Origin: Paracentrotus lividus
Lineage: Eukaryota; Echinodermata; Echinoidea; Camarodonta; Echinidae
DNA: 64,000 nt
Assembly: GCA_940671915.1 (NCBI GenBank)
Contig: CALNVZ010001570.1
Coordinates: 1-64,000 of the forward strand
Direction: 5' to 3'
Below the pieces are notes generated by a model. The model was not told the DNA's origin. It did not search any database and saw only the letters and a list, made by a program, of their open reading frames with translations. Of this stretch, positions 37,401 through 47,190 are shown piece after piece. The translations under genes were made by a program, and so were the position numbers. Positions within the stretch are counted from its first letter, which is position 1; each line of letters opens with the position of its first letter.

Positions 37401-37778
37401 TGTCTTAAAACTATAACTTTAATGAGATATGGCAAATACAAGGAAATTAGGAGCACAAGCCCTGCTCTTACCGATTTTAACTATTGTTAGAATCTTATTG
37501 ATGAAATGGAATGACATATTGGAAGGAAAATGTATATTAGGAGGCAAAATTCTGACTGTATCAAATCAGGGTACGTGTATTCGTAGGTAACATGCAAAAA
37601 AATATGTTTTACTTTACCCCTCTGCCACAAAGCCAATTTGGGAGATTAAGCGTGGCAATTTATTACACGGATAGGTTGATATGTTGACTATTAGTGGGTC
37701 AAAGGACTAAATCATCAAAGAGGTTCTAAATTTGGACTCAACTTTTAGGCCGTGTACACTTTTCGCTGGAATCGACCA
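34403..37778. mobile_element. TA-flanked element C1 (3.4 kb), iterated GTTACCTACGAATACA
   Basis: Termini TGGTCGATTCCAGCGAAAAG at 34403, inverted at 37759-37778, flanked by TA (34401-34402, 37779-37780). Eight perfect copies of GTTACCTACGAATACA lie inside: direct at 34786, 34978, 35167, 37195 and 37217, inverted at 35537, 35557 and 37576. No open frame over 80 codons. A second copy in the opposite orientation is at 47188-50452. It has no transposase, so it would depend on enzymes elsewhere. Confidence 0.9.
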
Positions 37779-37780
37779 TA

Positions 37781-38683
37781 TACATACAATTTTTTAAAAT
37801 AATTTTTTTTTAAACATCAATGCAATATGTATTTTCAAGATACCTATTCCGAAAGTTATTCTGCCATTTACGGGGTAGGCATGAAAAATATTCGGCCTCC
37901 AAACATCCAATATTTTGCCTTCATTCAAATTGAATCCATTGGCGGGGGCATAGTCCTTTTGGTCAGGTCGGCCATCGGCCATTATAAAAAAAAATTGTAG
38001 GGGTCGGGGGCACATGCACCATAAGCCCTGGATCCGCAATTGTACATGTTGAGTATAGTTTCACAATAAAAATGGAATTTATCCGTGAATTTTTATAACT
38101 CTTTAAAATATTTCTTACATGCAGATGATTTACATTGCCAAGCATCGAATGAACTCTTCCCGTTTTTGCGGTAAGCTTTTAGAGTAAAGATGCTGTCCCT
38201 GCTAAATAACATGAAATTATTTGTTGCATGTCCTTATTTTTATTAATCGTATCTCTCTGAAAGGATCACTGTTTTTGTTGTTTTATTTTTTAGATGCCCT
38301 TGTCATTCAATTTCTCTAATCTCTGTTAAATTATGTTACATAACTTATCTTTGTTTGCAAGAAGAAGAGCCTGTACCGTGTACAAAAAAATATTGATATA
38401 TGTTTATGCTGTACGCCTGGAAGCTAACACACACCCATTATATCAAATTCTAATTTTCGTTTGTTCTTGCGAATGTGTTTTCTCACAGAAAACCTGCGTT
38501 GTTATAAAAGTACTCTTTGTTATGTCTTTTTTCCTGAGCATATCGATTTGAGTTGACAATTTAGTAAATCATTTGCAACTTCTTCTTTTTATCAGTTATA
38601 TATTCACTCTCAACTCTCAAAGTTTCTATTTAATTTCGTCTGGGGGTCTGTATTTAAAAACATTTTCAATTCTATACAGGTAG
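37781..38683. other. Intron between element C1 and the linker exon
   Basis: AT-rich, no repeats recognised. It ends at a pyrimidine-rich acceptor region (cattttcaattctatacaggtag). Confidence 0.5.
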
Positions 38684-38732
38684 CTTTGGAATTGACAAGC
38701 GACGGGAAGCATTTGCGCAAGTCTTTCTTTAA
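38684..38732 (+). CDS. Linker exon between UPA-1 and death domain 1 (tentative)
   Basis: 49-base exon proposed from phase logic. UPA exon 1c ends one base into a codon and DD1 begins with one base, so an exon of length 3n+1 is required. The segment after acceptor acaggtag and before donor TTTAA|GTATGA fits, and reads ALELTSDGKHLRKSFFK without a stop. Using the AG four bases upstream gives an in-frame stop. No homologue recognised; a connector to the first death-domain helix is plausible. Confidence 0.5.
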
Positions 38733-38768
38733 GTATGATGCCAGAACTGTGTGGGTGTCATGAGTTCC

Positions 38769-38783
38769 GCCCCCCCCCCCCCC
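38769..38783. repeat. Poly-C tract
   Basis: Run of about 15 C between the linker exon and DD1. Confidence 0.85.
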
Positions 38784-38978
38784 TTAGACAATTTAATTGA
38801 CCACATTTCTTCCCAATCCAAATTATTTGTTTATCAACTTGAATGATTACGCAGTTTTGAAAACTGGTCTGTGTTTACTATACATATTGTGTTTTTTTTT
38901 TAAGGACTTAATGAATATACTTTGGATCGAATCACTGAATAGTATTATTATTACTCTGTATTTTGATTTATTTTCTAG

Positions 38979-39262
38979 GGCTATTGAAGAGGTTTCACAG
39001 ACAGATCTTTCTGATCTTGACATCCTTGGTTTAGCCAGCAAGATGAGGGTGAATCAATTTTATGGTCTTGGAGTAGCTCTTGGTTTCAGCATACACCAGC
39101 TTGATGTCATAGAATACAGGAGGTTCAGAGATAGACAGCAAGCCATCTATGACATGTTGGTAGCAGGGAGAAAGAAACAGAAATCTGGTCAGGAAGCAAG
39201 GGAAACATTTCTTTCAATAATGAAATCTCTCACCTCACCTGCAGAACAAATTGAGATGTTAG
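38979..39262 (+). CDS. Death domain exon 1
   Basis: Acceptor gatttattttctag, donor GATGTTAG|GTTTTT, starting with one base and ending with one base of a codon. The product AIEEVSQTDLSDLDILGLAS, GLGVALGFSIHQLDVIEYRR, AIYDMLVAGRKKQKSG, ETFLSIMKSL has the six-helix death-domain pattern: the LGxxLGF helix 2-3 region and the hydrophobic helix 4-5 with the A..ML..W position (here Gly replaces Trp). Death domains assemble oligomeric signalling platforms by homotypic contacts. Frame agreement with neighbours needs the two tentative small exons. Confidence 0.85.
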
Positions 39263-39597
39263 GTTTTTATCTGTGTCCTAGCTAAAATTCATGTCCATGT
39301 AACATGAATATTCGATGGATATCATCGAGTTTTTTCTTAGGGTCATTATCAAATTTTTTCATTTCGTTATAATTTCATGTCATTCATTGAATAACTTCTT
39401 GTTTTATGTCATGCACATGGAATCTGAAAAAAAAAGGATTTTTTTTTTTTTTTTTTTTTTTTCGTTGTTGTGTTTTTTTTTAAAGATTTTACGACAAAAT
39501 TATTCAGAATATGAAGTTCACGATACAAATATCTACGCCTGGTAATCTAGACCTTTTGCTCGTAAATTAGGACGTATTCTACTATTTCCAGGCTTTA
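39263..39597. other. Intron with poly-T tract
   Basis: Contains a poly-T run (39440-39480). Nothing else recognised. Confidence 0.5.
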
Positions 39598-40450
39598 TGC
39601 TACAGTCACACAGACACTTACGTTGAGTTACGTCCGGTTGCGTCCAAAAATTATTTTCTTTTCTGCGGATCCCCACGGATGCCTTCCCGTCATAGTAGGG
39701 TTGGGCGAATCTCAACTTTTTTTTTCAAACAAGTTGTTTCTATAGTAAAATTCGACGTAGAAACTGAAAATGACAATTATTTTTGCAAACGATGACGTCT
39801 TACGTCGCTAAAGTGCAAAAAACCAAGATGGCCGCCAAAATAGCGTATTATGCCCAATTATCACACTTTTTATGCGTATAAACCACTTTTATCGCGTTTT
39901 TATATAGCTTTTGGGTGTCTGGGAATCCAACATGATTAATCCAACATGTATAATCCTACCTAAGTTGACTGTTAGTGTAGTTTGATAGTTAGTTTCAGTC
40001 AATATCGAGCAAAAATCACTAATTAACACCTATAACCATACTAGATACATTTGGTCATGATAAAATTGTCAGATTTGAGCTTTTAAACCATCAAAATCCA
40101 TAAAGAAACAAAATAAAACCGGTTTATACCTATAAAGTGTGTGATGAATGGGCAAAATACACTATTTTGGTTTTTTGCACTTTAGCGACATCAGACATCA
40201 TCGTACACAAAAATCATTGTCATTTTTGGATTCTACATCAAATTTGACTATAGAAGTAACTTGTTTGAAATAACTTTTCAGAAAAAAGTCATTATTTGCC
40301 CAACCCTAGTCATAGTCAGCAGTGGTAATAGTGATAATTTCGTTCATCCAGTAAAACAAAGAAATACGTAAGAAATTTTAAAATAGAAGATGAAATAAAA
40401 TTTAAATAACAAAAACGTATCTATACGTAAGTGTCTGTGTGACTGTAGCA
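39598..40450. mobile_element. TTA-flanked TIR element (Harbinger-like target site)
   Basis: Termini TGCTACAGTCACACAGACAC at 39598, inverted at 40431-40450, flanked by TTA on both sides (39595-39597, 40451-40453). A three-base TTA duplication is usual for PIF/Harbinger elements. No transposase. It carries a nested element at 39697-40308. Confidence 0.75.
39697..40308. mobile_element. hAT-like non-autonomous element, nested
   Basis: Termini AGGGTTGGGC and its inverse GCCCAACCCT bound the element, and an 8-bp duplication GTCATAGT flanks it (39689-39696, 40309-40316), as expected of hAT. The inner arms are long imperfect inverted repeats (TTTTTTGCACTTTAGCGAC region), so the element folds on itself. 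No coding capacity. Confidence 0.8.
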
Positions 40451-40754
40451 TTACAGAAATATAACAAGATGGCCTGAGAGTATCAAAGTGGCGTCTAAAA
40501 CAAGCAATTATCAGTTTTCAAAAGGTATGATGTTAGCATAAGTTAAGGTAATGATTATCACAATGACCTACACATGCTCTTTTCACATTCGAGGCTGTTG
40601 AAATGTATTTGATAGATAGAAACATTTTTTTTTAAATATTGTTATAATTGGTATTGGCTGCCAGTATGTTTATAGTTATAACTCTTTCTCTTATTCACTT
40701 CCATCTTCCAATTGACGGAATTTGACTTGATCATGGAACGTACATCATACGCAG

Positions 40755-40764
40755 CTAAAACCGG
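40755..40764 (+). CDS. Possible 10-bp microexon between DD1 and DD2
   Basis: DD1 ends one base into a codon and DD2 needs two bases, so an exon of length 3n+1 is expected between them. CTAAAACCGG, between tacgcag and a strong donor GTGAGT, fits and encodes A-K-T-G across the junctions. A pyrimidine-rich stretch precedes it by about 35 bases. A longer exon with another acceptor meets stops. Tentative. Confidence 0.35.
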
Positions 40765-42686
40765 GTGAGTGAAGTATTCTATATGATGTATAGGAACAAC
40801 TGTGTGACGCTATTTAAAGTACATTACCTTCTAAAAGTTTGGGTACATCTGATGCAAGCTATGTGCGTGTTTGATCACTTTAAAGCATTTCATGTCCAGT
40901 ATTTCAGTGCAAATGTTGTTAACCACTTGACTGCGGACCACGTAAGGGCCTGTCCCACAGAAGGCGATCGTTGTGGCGACAACCTAAACCTGTCAGAACC
41001 TGCCAGAATCGTGTCAGAATCGTAGGTGACCGAAGGTGATATACGTATCTTTGACTCTGTCTACGATAGGCTACGACAACAACTTACTTCCACGCAAACA
41101 ATAGACTAACAATAGCTTGTATCCGCGAATACAATAGCCTCGACCTTCGCGCATCTCGCGGCTCGACTTCTCTTGTCGCAGCTTAAAATCAACCAAAATA
41201 TGAACTTGCGCACTGTGGCGATCCTTGCGACTGACACAGGCGGTCGAATGTTTTCTACCTGATGGTGGCCTGTCGCCTTTAGGTTCGTGATAGTCCTCTC
41301 AGTCGCGCATCATAATTTGGGCGACCGTACAGGATCTGAATAGGAGGCCGATCCTGATTTTGGTGAATTAGTGGGGCCACGCATTTAGTTTCGTTTGCAT
41401 GACATGTTAATGTTTGGCAACATTTATAAATATGTTCTACTTGATCACACGAATCAGAAAATATATGTCGCCAATTTCTGAATTGACCCTTTGTGACCTA
41501 AAATTGATCATTAACATAAACATAATTTTCTTCAAATCGTGTCAAATTTGGTATCAAATTGTAGGTAATTTTATAACTCGCAATTAAGTCTATTAATATT
41601 TTTTTCACCCGACCAGCCAGTTTTGAGCAATATGCAAATTAGTCTATTCATGCATAATTCAACGCATAATTGAGTGAAGCTTTACGACAATCAGACATAA
41701 CATGTCCATAGACAATATCAATAGCAACTTATCAATAACACAAAATAGGTCATACTAGCCTGACACTGCTGCCACATTCTGGTGACCCTTATGACCTTAA
41801 AATTAGGGCAAAGGTCAATTTATATGATGATTAACAACCTGGAAATGGCATCATTTTAGCAACAAAAAAAAAAACCCATTTTCTGTGAACTTTGACCTTA
41901 TTTCTAGGTCGATTGTGTCAACTAAAAATATGACGACAAATATTTGTGGGTAGGTTGCATCGAGTTAAACATATGCATGTTAGTTACCATCATAGTTATG
42001 CTTATACAACGAAAAGGTCAGAGGTGAAAGTTAAGAAAGAGGTTTGGCCAAAGAGTTTGGTTTTGATCTTAGTCTTACTTGGCCGCATTACTTGGAATAT
42101 TCCATTTATCACTGTTAACGTGTTAACTAATCTATAATCTAATCGTGTTAATTAATCAGAAAATGTTCATTTTCATTGACCTATGACCTTTAATTATGGT
42201 GAAAAGTCCAAAAATAGTAGTATCTGGTATTTCCAGGTTTTTTTAGCGTCATGTTATTTGAACTTTGACCTTATTGGAGGTCATACGTGTCAATGAAAAA
42301 GTAGGAAGGGTGATTTTCAGATTCATGGGGTCAAGTCGAACAGTGGCTATCTACATGATTAAGCTATAAGGCCAAACAGGATTATGGTCAAGACAGAAAA
42401 AATTTGGCCCTTACGTATTTCTTGAACTTTCTATATGTGTCTTGACCTTTGTCCGATTGGGCAATATTAAATCTTTTTGATTTTGATAACCATGTATAGT
42501 TATTTTTGTTCTACTTGACCCCATGAATGAGAATATAAACGTTGCTTGGGTTTGTATTACAAGCCAATTAACATTTTAGTAATGCAACCATTGATGCAGA
42601 ACCAGACAACCGTAATAAATATAGGTTTTATTTCTGATAAGAAATTAAAATTACAATTGAAATTTATATTATATCGTAATATACAG
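40765..42686. other. Intron; possible decayed element with TGACCTT-rich repeats
   Basis: 41420-42540 repeats TTCTACTTGACCCCATGAAT-like (41424, 42509; inverted near 42325) and GAACTTTGACCTTATT-like segments (41888, 42259). It looks like another iterated-motif element, without clear ends. 40930-41340 is GC-richer and unassigned. Confidence 0.4.
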
Positions 42687-42946
42687 GGAGCAGTCAGACA
42701 AGACGTTGCTTACTTTAGCTGGGCAGATCAAACCGCACAAGTTCTTTGAGATTGGCGAGAAGCTCGGGTTCACCAGGACAGAACTGGAGCACATACAACA
42801 TCGAACCATCTTCAACAGGAAAGATGCTAATATACAAATGCTCTCCAGATTCATAGCATCTCAGCCGTCAGAAGTTGATGCTGAAAAGGCTTTGAACATG
42901 GTTTGGAATTCTACCCAAACTGCATCAAATCTCAAAAAACCCGAGG
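42687..42946 (+). CDS. Death domain exon 2
   Basis: Acceptor gtaatatacag, donor CCCGAG(G)|GTAAGC, starting with one base and ending with one. It encodes EQSDKTLLTLAGQIKPHKFF, EIGEKLGFTRTELEHIQHRT, ANIQMLSRFIASQPSEVDAE, KALNMVW. The pattern IGEKLGF..TELEHI...NIQMLSRF...KALNMVW is death-domain like, with helix 5 shortened. It continues directly in frame into DD3 with a GAT codon at the junction. Confidence 0.8.
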
Positions 42947-43113
42947 GTAAGCGGTCTGGAATTTACTTTAATTCAAATAGTCGGTCCGGATTTAAGTTTG
43001 TTTTACCATCTAAACCATTGCATGAATATACTTAACTCTAAATCAACGAATCCCCTGTTGCCCATAATATAGCAATCAAACACATATCCCCCAAAATAAA
43101 TGCAAGCTATGTA

Positions 43114-44100
43114 GGGGAAAGCGGGGTTATATGGAAAAGTTTTCAAAAAAATGGCCGTAAAACAAAAGCGGATTTCTTTTAAAAAATAATAAACAGTCAG
43201 CTTAAGTGTATATCTGTATGCTACAAATGTACCCCATAAAATTTTTAAACTAAGTGATGGTCCCGGAAAAAATCCATCTTCAACAAGACAATGTCAAGTG
43301 TTCCAACTAACCCCGGACACGGGGTTAGTTGGAACAAGGTATGGGGTAAGTTGAAACATTGTGCATGGTATCTTTATAATTATATTTATACTACGTACAA
43401 CATTATTGCATGGGTTAATCAGCTATAACTTGCTTTATTGATTCCAATTAAAATATTAAAGGTTGGTGTTCAAATTCTTTTTTTACTTCATGTTTTATTA
43501 CACTTGATAGCATCCAGTCACATACAGATATTCTGAAGCCTTGTGAAGTAGCATTCTGCAATACATTTTGTTTAAACCAAAATAAAATCGTCCAATGTGC
43601 ACTAATGTACATGTATATGAATATGTCGGAACACTTAATTGAATTATATGATTTTTATTTTTTTATTAAACTGAAACCTATTTACTTAGTACATGTTCCA
43701 ACTAACCCCGTTCAAAATGTTCCAACTAACCCCGGAGGCCCATTTGGCATTTGTAAGCTTACAGCACAAACAAGGGACAACAACATGCAATATATTTAAC
43801 TTTGTTTTGTAGCTTGATATAACTGTTTGCTATACTCAAAAATTGGCAAACGTCATTTATGATCTTCTCTGTGTTAATAAAACATTTGTAAAAATGACAA
43901 AATTTACTCAGAGTGTGAAAAAAAAAACTTTGCTTTCTAACTTCAGGAGGCTTGAAGCATTTGTGCTGTCTAAAATGTGGTGGATGGCAGTTGCTAATAG
44001 CAATAAATTGAGGGTAGATTTGCATAAATATATTTATTGTCGTTAAAGAAAATTGCAATGTTCAAACTAACCCAGTGTTCTAACTAACCCCACTCTCCCC
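43114..44100. mobile_element. TA-flanked element D, iterated GGGGTTAGTTGGAACA motif
   Basis: The left end GGGGAAAGCGGGGTTATA at 43114 and the right end (TAACCCCACTCTCCCC to 44100) are inverted, with TA on each side (43112-43113, 44101-44102). A motif close to GGGGTTAGTTGGAACA recurs near 43320, 43340, 43692 (inverted), 43715 (inverted), 44060 (inverted) and 44080 (inverted). It is related in design and termini to element A. Non-coding. Confidence 0.75.
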
Positions 44101-44102
44101 TA

Positions 44103-44753
44103 TATAAGTATGTGTTATATGAAGAAACAACAGACAAACGGCAAATCGGATACTTACAATGCTTGAAAATTGAACAAATAGGGGATACATCATGGCACTT
44201 AATTATAATTGTTATTAAATCAATAATGTCAATATAATCATGAAAAATTATTAACATGGCCATTATAACCAAAGACACCACTATGGTATTCCATTACCAC
44301 GCGCATTCTTTCGAAATCATTTTTACTCACCACCATTGCTAATATCTATTGAAGTGTAGATGAAAGTTCGCGTGCAGCTGATATGGGTTCACCAAAGATC
44401 ATTCAAAAGCAATTACACAGAAGCTGAATACGTGGAAATTAAAAGAACTTCAGAGCCAGGAAATATTTTTTTTTCTAATGCTATTATTACTAAAATTTCA
44501 TCTCATATTGAGTATAATAAACAGGTTAATTGATTCAATTCTCAAAAAACTCGTTAATATGTTCCAAAAGATATATTTCTATCACAGAAAACCTTTAACA
44601 ATTGCATTGTTTTTTTAAATATATATATAATGTAAATGGCGAGGGAGGGTCCACGAGGCCGATTTTTCTCATATCGTTTTTTTTTTCTCACTTAGATGTT
44701 TATTTTTATTTGTATTTTTTTTTTTTAGTTTATGAGAAAAATCAAATTCAATA
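44103..44753. other. Intron with fragment of element H end
   Basis: 44652-44690 matches the arm of element H (CCACGAGGCCGATTTTTCTC). 44355-44462 is a short exon-like segment discussed under rejected items. No supported gene. Confidence 0.45.
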
Positions 44754-45430
44754 CACTGCAAAAACGCTGGTGTTAAATATGCAACACCATGCGGGTGTTA
44801 AATTTGTGGTGTTAGATTTCGGAATTAGAATGCTATCTCTCTAACACCACTTGGTGTTAAGACAAATTCTGAAAAAGCACTTTGTTGAAATTTTTGCAGG
44901 TAAAAGTCATATCATTTGATATATATCAATTATAAATATCATAAACACAAATATAGCAGCAAATTTAGCTTTAGTTTATGAAGTTAACTGAATATTTTTT
45001 AACACCAAAAGCTGGTGTTATTTAACACCAGCCCTGGTATCTATATCCGACCACACCGATTGGTGTTAAATTAACACCAATAAGAATAAAATCAACCACT
45101 CACTAGCGTAAATTCGCTCGCCCTATCTATTCATCAGGGGGATGACGCTTTGTATTTTTACGTAATTTCCCCAGATGAATAGCATTCTATACGGATTACG
45201 CCAGTGAAATCAACACCCACTGGTATCAAATTCGAAATTAACACTATGAAAAGTGTCAAATTAACACCAGAATGTGGTGTTAAAATAACACCAAATAGTT
45301 TGATTAATGTATTTCTAACACCCAAACTGGTGTTAATATAACACCAGTTGGTGTGGTCGGATATAGATTCCGGGCCGGTGTTAGATTTAACACCCGTGGT
45401 GTTAAATTTAACACCCCAGTTTTTGCAGTG
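44754..45430. mobile_element. TA-flanked element E, iterated GGTGTTAAATTTAACACC
   Basis: Termini CACTGCAAAAACGCTGGTGT at 44754 and its inverse ending GTTTTTGCAGTG at 45430, flanked by TA (44752-44753, 45431-45432). More than a dozen half- or full-palindromes of GGTGTTAAATTTAACACC fill the interior. It ends 26 bases before the DD3 exon. The first bases of the terminus resemble element F. Confidence 0.9.
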
Positions 45431-45456
45431 TAGTCCTTTGTGTTCACGTAATGTAG

Positions 45457-45750
45457 ATGGAGATGATTGTGATGATGACATAGGCAAATGTGGTGGAGCA
45501 CCAAGTACAGAGGAGCTATGTCGTGTCGCTCTTCGAGTGGAGAGTTTGTCCATGGCTTGGGAACTAGGGAAGGCTCTTCGTCTGGAAGATGACGTCATTA
45601 CAGGATGTATTGGGCCACTCAGTTTGACGTCACTGACTAAGATTGCAAAACATCTCATCGACACTTGGGGGATCGGTTTAGATAGGGATGGCAGGAATGA
45701 TAAGAAGACCAAGCTTCTACAGGAATATGAGATTCATGACAGCCCATCAG
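45457..45750 (+). CDS. Death domain exon 3
   Basis: The exon begins after cgtaatgtag with two bases and ends CATCAG|GTAATA in phase 1. It encodes an acidic lead (DGDDCDDDIGKCGG) and a death-domain fold: CRVALRVESLSMAWELGKAL, RLEDDVITGC, LTKIAKHLIDTWGIGLDRDG, KKTKLLQEYEI. The A..LI..W helix 5 signature is intact. Of the four AGs near element E only this one gives an open frame in the required phase. Confidence 0.82.
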
Positions 45751-45897
45751 GTAATATTTCCAACGGAATTTTGTTTTTGTAATTTTTAAGAAATCAGACA
45801 GCCTTGAACACTTCCGCTTTACATATAGACATCAATAATATTTTATTACATGGCTTTTCAAAGCATCCTGGTCCGTCGTGTAGAACTTTCAAGGACA

Positions 45898-45903
45898 CAC
45901 ACT

Positions 45904-45931
<28 letters not shown>
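45898..45931. repeat. (CA)n microsatellite
   Basis: About 16 CA dinucleotides; repeated in copy B at 54138-54172. Confidence 0.9.
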
Positions 45932-45934
<3 letters not shown>

Positions 45935-46129
45935 CCAAAAACAAAAACAATATTTTTACACTTTAAAAAAAAATAAGAATATTAATTAGGTGAGAAAAAA
46001 TATTAAAATAATATATGAAGAAACAGTCACATTTCAATTTGTGAACAACCCACATCCCAGCGTGCAAATAAAAACTTGATATTAATTTAGAGACGAATTG
46101 TATTCAAGCTATGGTCATATTACGTACAG

Positions 46130-46402
46130 GAGCAACATCATTTCCAGGCAACCACCGACAAGAACTATCCAGAAAGATTGCCTCAATGTCAGACCTACTG
46201 CAGCTTTCTCAACGTCTACACTTAGATGCTTCGGACACTATGCGTGCCATCTGTAAGACGTTTACCTTACCTCCGAATGATCTACGTTTGTTCGTCCGGC
46301 TCATGCTCAAGGAGTGGCTGAAAAAAGGAGGGACTCGTGGAAGACTCCTGGAAATTGTCCAAGCTTTCCGTTTCAACGATGTTGCAGAAAGCATTGCCGC
46401 AA
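46130..46402 (+). CDS. Death domain exon 4
   Basis: Acceptor attacgtacag, donor GCCGCAA|GTAATT, starting with two bases and ending with one. It encodes LSRKIASMSDLLQLSQRLHL, DASDTMRAICKTF, LRLFVRLMLKEWLKKGGTRG, RLLEIVQAFRFNDVAESI. Helices 2-6 of a death domain are clear, including MLKEW and GRLLEIVQAFRFNDVAE. It is separated from DD3 by only 379 bases. Confidence 0.85.
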
Positions 46403-46650
46403 GTAATTTTATTTTTCAATCGTCTGATCAGAATGCGTAAGACTCAACTTTCAATAACATTATCAGAGATTTAGAGCACCCTTTCTTTATATATTTATAA
46501 ATGCTCTTTGTATGTAATCATTTAATAAATTCACAGTAGAGGGGAGGGTATAGATTAAATACGGGGTACGAGCAAGTTATGAGATACAAAAACTGAAGAG
46601 TTCTCATTATGATTCCTCTTTATGTCTGTTTCCCTTATTCCTCTTAATAG

Positions 46651-46986
46651 CCATGGAGAACAATCGGGACGTCGAGGGGTTCATTTCGAACAATATCATT
46701 GATCACAGAGGAGGCGCAGTAGAGTTGGAAGAACTAGGTATCCGGGTGTCCATACCTGCAGGAGCTTTGCATAAAGGGATGAGATCTTTGGTCAGTCTCC
46801 GGGTACTCAGCCATAGCACCACTAGGATACCTCTACAAGAAAGAGAGGTCCTGATTACACCGGTAGTGGAGTGTTCTCTCACTCAAGAACTTATGACGCC
46901 CGCCACAATATTTCTACCACATTGTATGGACCCTAAACAACCGAAGGATAATCAGGAGGTGATCCTCTACACCAGGACAGGGATAG
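46651..46986 (+). CDS. Second ZU5 domain exon
   Basis: Acceptor ttcctcttaatag, donor GGGATAG|GTATGG, two leading bases and one trailing base. It encodes MENNRDVEGFISNNIIDHRG, then the ZU5 core GAVELEELGIRVSIPAGALH and VVECSLTQELMTPATIFLPH CMDP. The IRVSIPAGAL signature matches the first ZU5 (ISLIIPPGAV). The internal ATG is in frame but there is no sign of a promoter, so it need not be an initiator. The entry and exit phases match a tandem module. Confidence 0.85.
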
Positions 46987-47030
46987 GTATGGATAGACTT
47001 TCCTCGATTTTGAACTCTGTATATAATAAT

Positions 47031-47138
47031 ATATATATAACTATAGTATATAGTATATACAGCAGTGAGAGCTATGCTCCTTATTATAAAATCTATGATT
47101 TTATGTTTTTGGCATTCTTCTTTATCAACTGTGTTAGT

Positions 47139-47187
<49 letters not shown>
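47031..47187. repeat. (TA)n-rich tract
   Basis: AT dinucleotide runs at 47028-47060 and 47142-47187; element C2 is inserted at the end of the second run. Confidence 0.85.

Positions 47188-47190
<3 letters not shown>

Noticed and set aside
38680..38720. Linker exon starting at the CAG upstream (38680)
   Set aside because: That frame runs into a TAA before a usable donor and gives the wrong exit phase; the AG at 38682-38683 was preferred.
44355..44462. Possible extra exon between DD2 and DD3 (after gaagtgtag)
   Set aside because: In the phase required by DD2 and DD3 it hits a stop. The copies differ by indels, making either reading look coding. No GT donor at a suitable place.
45158..45712. 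184-codon minus-strand ORF over DD3
   Set aside because: Shadow of the death-domain exon and of the GGTGTT palindromes of element E.
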